A model generated the notes under the pieces. It made no database searches. It was not told the DNA's origin and saw only the letters and a list, made by a program, of their open reading frames with translations. 16,188 nt of DNA. Origin: CAZKEW01 sp964580435 (lineage in GTDB: Bacteria > Acidobacteriota > Aminicenantia > Aminicenantales > UBA8522). Location: the NCBI GenBank assembly GCA_964580435.1, contig CAZOKP010000061.1:1-16188 (forward strand). Direction: 5' to 3'. The position numbers and the translations under genes were made by a program. Numbering within the stretch: position 1 is the first letter of the stretch; the number at the start of each line of letters is the position of its first letter. Shown here one piece after another: positions 15,082 to 16,188 of the stretch.

Positions 15082-15206
15082 GAGATTTGCACAATCCTGT
15101 TGATTTGATTTTCTATCTCACAAGAAATAGTAAAGTTATAGCCGGGCAGGATTTTTCTCGGTTGAGGAAATCTCCAGACTCTGACATGCCTCCCTAATTT
15201 TCCCGT

Positions 15207-15234
15207 TTGAAATTCAAGGAAAATATGTTAATAT
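15207..15234 (+). promoter_or_regulatory. Candidate promoter of the 154-aa hypothetical gene
   Basis: TTGAAA (15207-15212) and TAATAT (15229-15234) have a 16-bp spacer, giving a leader of about 20 nt. The -35 box is part of a small perfect palindrome TTGAA-A-TTCAA (15207-15217), which could be an operator. Confidence 0.4.
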
Positions 15235-15261
15235 CGGCTCAAGGTTGGATGGATTCTGAAG

Positions 15262-15726
15262 ATGGAAAAGCAAGATTGGAAAGACCTTCTCAAGGCCTGT
15301 TTTGAAAACATCGAGATTATTGAACGATGCAAATTCGAAACGGCGGAGAACTTCAAGCAGTTCTGTGAATTCATCGCCGAACCGGCCTTTGAGGCTCTGG
15401 CTGAGGAGCTGAAGGAGCACGGGATCAAAGCCAAGCAATGGATTCTAAGAGGGAAGTCCATCAGCCTCCGGCTTCAGTTCCCCCGGTCGAAGGCGGAGAA
15501 TTTCCAGTACAGTATCTCCATGCCGAAAAATTCGATGGAGTTAAAGCTCCGGCTATCCGTAAAGGGGAGAAAAACTCCGCAGAGCCCCTGGGAGGAAAAG
15601 GAAGAGCCGTTCATAGAGAAGGTCCCGGCGGACAAAGTCATGAAAATTACCCAGGAAGAGCTCCTGGCGGACGTCATCGAACACTATAAGAATTTTATCT
15701 ACGCGGCCCTGACTTCGCCTGAATAG
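15262..15726 (+). CDS. Hypothetical protein, 154 aa
   Basis: I do not recognise this family. The protein is soluble, with no signal peptide or membrane segment. The N-terminal part (1-55) looks helical, with the segment FKQFCEFIAEPAFEALAEELKEHGIKAK. A central part with alternating hydrophobic residues suggests beta strands (SISLRLQF at 66-73, FQYSISMP, MELKLRLSVKG). A C-terminal helix starts near ITQEELLADVIEHYKNFIYAAL. This order of helix, strands and final helix looks like a compact single-domain protein. Codon use resembles that of its neighbours, and there is a plausible promoter, although the ribosome binding site is weak. The gene ends 3 bases from the stop of the convergent redoxin gene. 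It is probably a real gene of unknown function. Confidence 0.75.
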   Translation: MEKQDWKDLLKACFENIEIIERCKFETAENFKQFCEFIAEPAFEALAEELKEHGIKAKQWILRGKSISLRLQFPRSKAENFQYSISMPKNSMELKLRLSVKGRKTPQSPWEEKEEPFIEKVPADKVMKITQEELLADVIEHYKNFIYAALTSPE

Positions 15727-15729
15727 ACC

Positions 15730-16188
15730 CTATTTCATTTTGTCGATCAGCCCCACCATTTTCATCAGGTAATCATCGTCCGGCCTGTCCATGGTGTTCT
15801 GGCCCATGTATTTGAACATGAGGACGCCGTTTTTATCGATGATAAACTCGCTCGGGATGAGCTGGTCGGCCTTGCTCCCGCTCCACTCCGTGACGAAAAG
15901 TCCCAGCCCCTTGGTGACCTTTCTATCCGCATCAATGAGAATGGGGAACGGCGTGGGCACCTCTCCCTTTTCCAGGCTGAGATCCTTGGGGAAAAGTTTC
16001 TTAGCGCGTTCCGTCCAGTTCTTCGCCTTTTCATCCTGCTTGTCGGGCTCGGCGGGGTATTTCCAGCCTTTGATCTTTTCGAGCTGCGCAGGCATGGCTT
16101 TGAGCCACTGCTTGACGACATCCTTGCCATAGGGGAGGACATAGAGGATTTCGAGGTTGTATTTTTTCCTCAACTGCTCCCTTTTTTC
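15730..16188 (-). CDS. Peroxiredoxin/AhpC-TSA-like redoxin, partial (C-terminal part)
   Basis: The frame stays open to the right edge of the window. The first apparent start (TTG at 16173-16171) is an internal leucine, because the upstream codons read on as EKREQ. The visible 152 codons or so resemble the C-terminal half of a thioredoxin-fold peroxiredoxin or TlpA-like protein: NLEILYVLPYGKDV (strand after the first helix), then FPILIDADRKVTKGLGLF and IPSEFIIDKNGVLMFKYMGQNTMDRPDDDYLMKMV. The Pro in IPSEF corresponds to the conserved cis-Pro region of the fold. The region carrying the active-site cysteine lies outside the window, so activity as a peroxidase or thiol reductase cannot be judged. 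There is a long insertion rich in charged residues (about 16120-15960). It is convergent with the hypothetical gene. Confidence 0.65.
   Translation of the reverse strand, partial: EKREQLRKKYNLEILYVLPYGKDVVKQWLKAMPAQLEKIKGWKYPAEPDKQDEKAKNWTERAKKLFPKDLSLEKGEVPTPFPILIDADRKVTKGLGLFVTEWSGSKADQLIPSEFIIDKNGVLMFKYMGQNTMDRPDDDYLMKMVGLIDKMK

Larger units (their letters stand above)
14993..15261. other. AT-rich intergenic region with several symmetric elements
   Basis: This 269-bp stretch is the longest without a gene and is clearly more AT-rich than the flanking coding DNA. I see no open reading frame with a believable start and no tRNA-like structure. It holds a perfect 17-bp palindrome, a direct repeat of its half-site, an 8-bp-arm inverted repeat, a consensus DnaA box with several near-matches, and a promoter for the gene at 15262. 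It may be a regulatory region or a protein-binding locus. Confidence 0.6.

Noticed and set aside
14993..15261. Calling this spacer a replication origin
   Set aside because: There is only one exact DnaA box and no origin-linked gene; strand bias of genes in the window gives no skew evidence. It is kept as a finding to check, not as an annotated origin.

Overview
The window is ordinary bacterial chromosome, apparently from a diderm (Gram-negative-type) anaerobe or microaerobe of moderate GC. The envelope genes point to an outer membrane and to division-associated murein processing: two parvulin chaperone/isomerases, an EnvC-like factor, a YibQ-type deacetylase-fold protein and a GT9 (heptosyltransferase-family) glycosyltransferase. 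The flavodiiron protein points to a life with little oxygen. The pyruvoyl-dependent arginine decarboxylase is more common in archaea and scattered bacterial lineages than in model bacteria. The mix would fit an Aminicenantes/Acidobacteriota-like organism, but that is inference; no rRNA or other phylogenetic marker is present. No mobile element, CRISPR array, tRNA or rRNA was found.

Layout. (1) 116-5535, + strand: mfd, then two SurA/PrsA-like parvulins, the first a probable lipoprotein and the second overlapping it by one base. A good promoter for the parvulin pair lies inside the 3' end of mfd. (2) 5539-11237, - strand, convergent with the first block. It reads from right to left: a UPF0104/YbhN-type membrane protein, an EnvC-like protein, an S41/PDZ protein and YibQ, then a 133-bp gap, a small putative lipoprotein and pyruvoyl-dependent arginine decarboxylase. 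(3) 11318-14992, + strand, divergent from block 2 across an 80-bp promoter region: a MOFRL-family glycerate 2-kinase, a flavodiiron protein and a GT9 glycosyltransferase. (4) 14993-15261: the longest gene-free stretch, AT-rich and full of symmetric elements (a 17-bp perfect palindrome, an 8-bp-arm inverted repeat, one consensus DnaA box and several near-matches). (5) 15262-15726, +: an unrecognised 154-aa protein. It converges on a partial peroxiredoxin-like gene that runs off the right edge.

The most unusual observation is in the EnvC / S41 / YibQ cluster. The gene order is a familiar one, but the S41 protein has Gly and Leu where the catalytic Ser and Lys should be, and the EnvC-like LytM domain has lost most of its zinc ligands. 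Two of the three cluster members that belong to enzyme families therefore look non-catalytic, while YibQ keeps its conserved motifs. The second point of interest is the 269-bp AT-rich spacer, which could be a regulatory region or a DnaA-binding locus.
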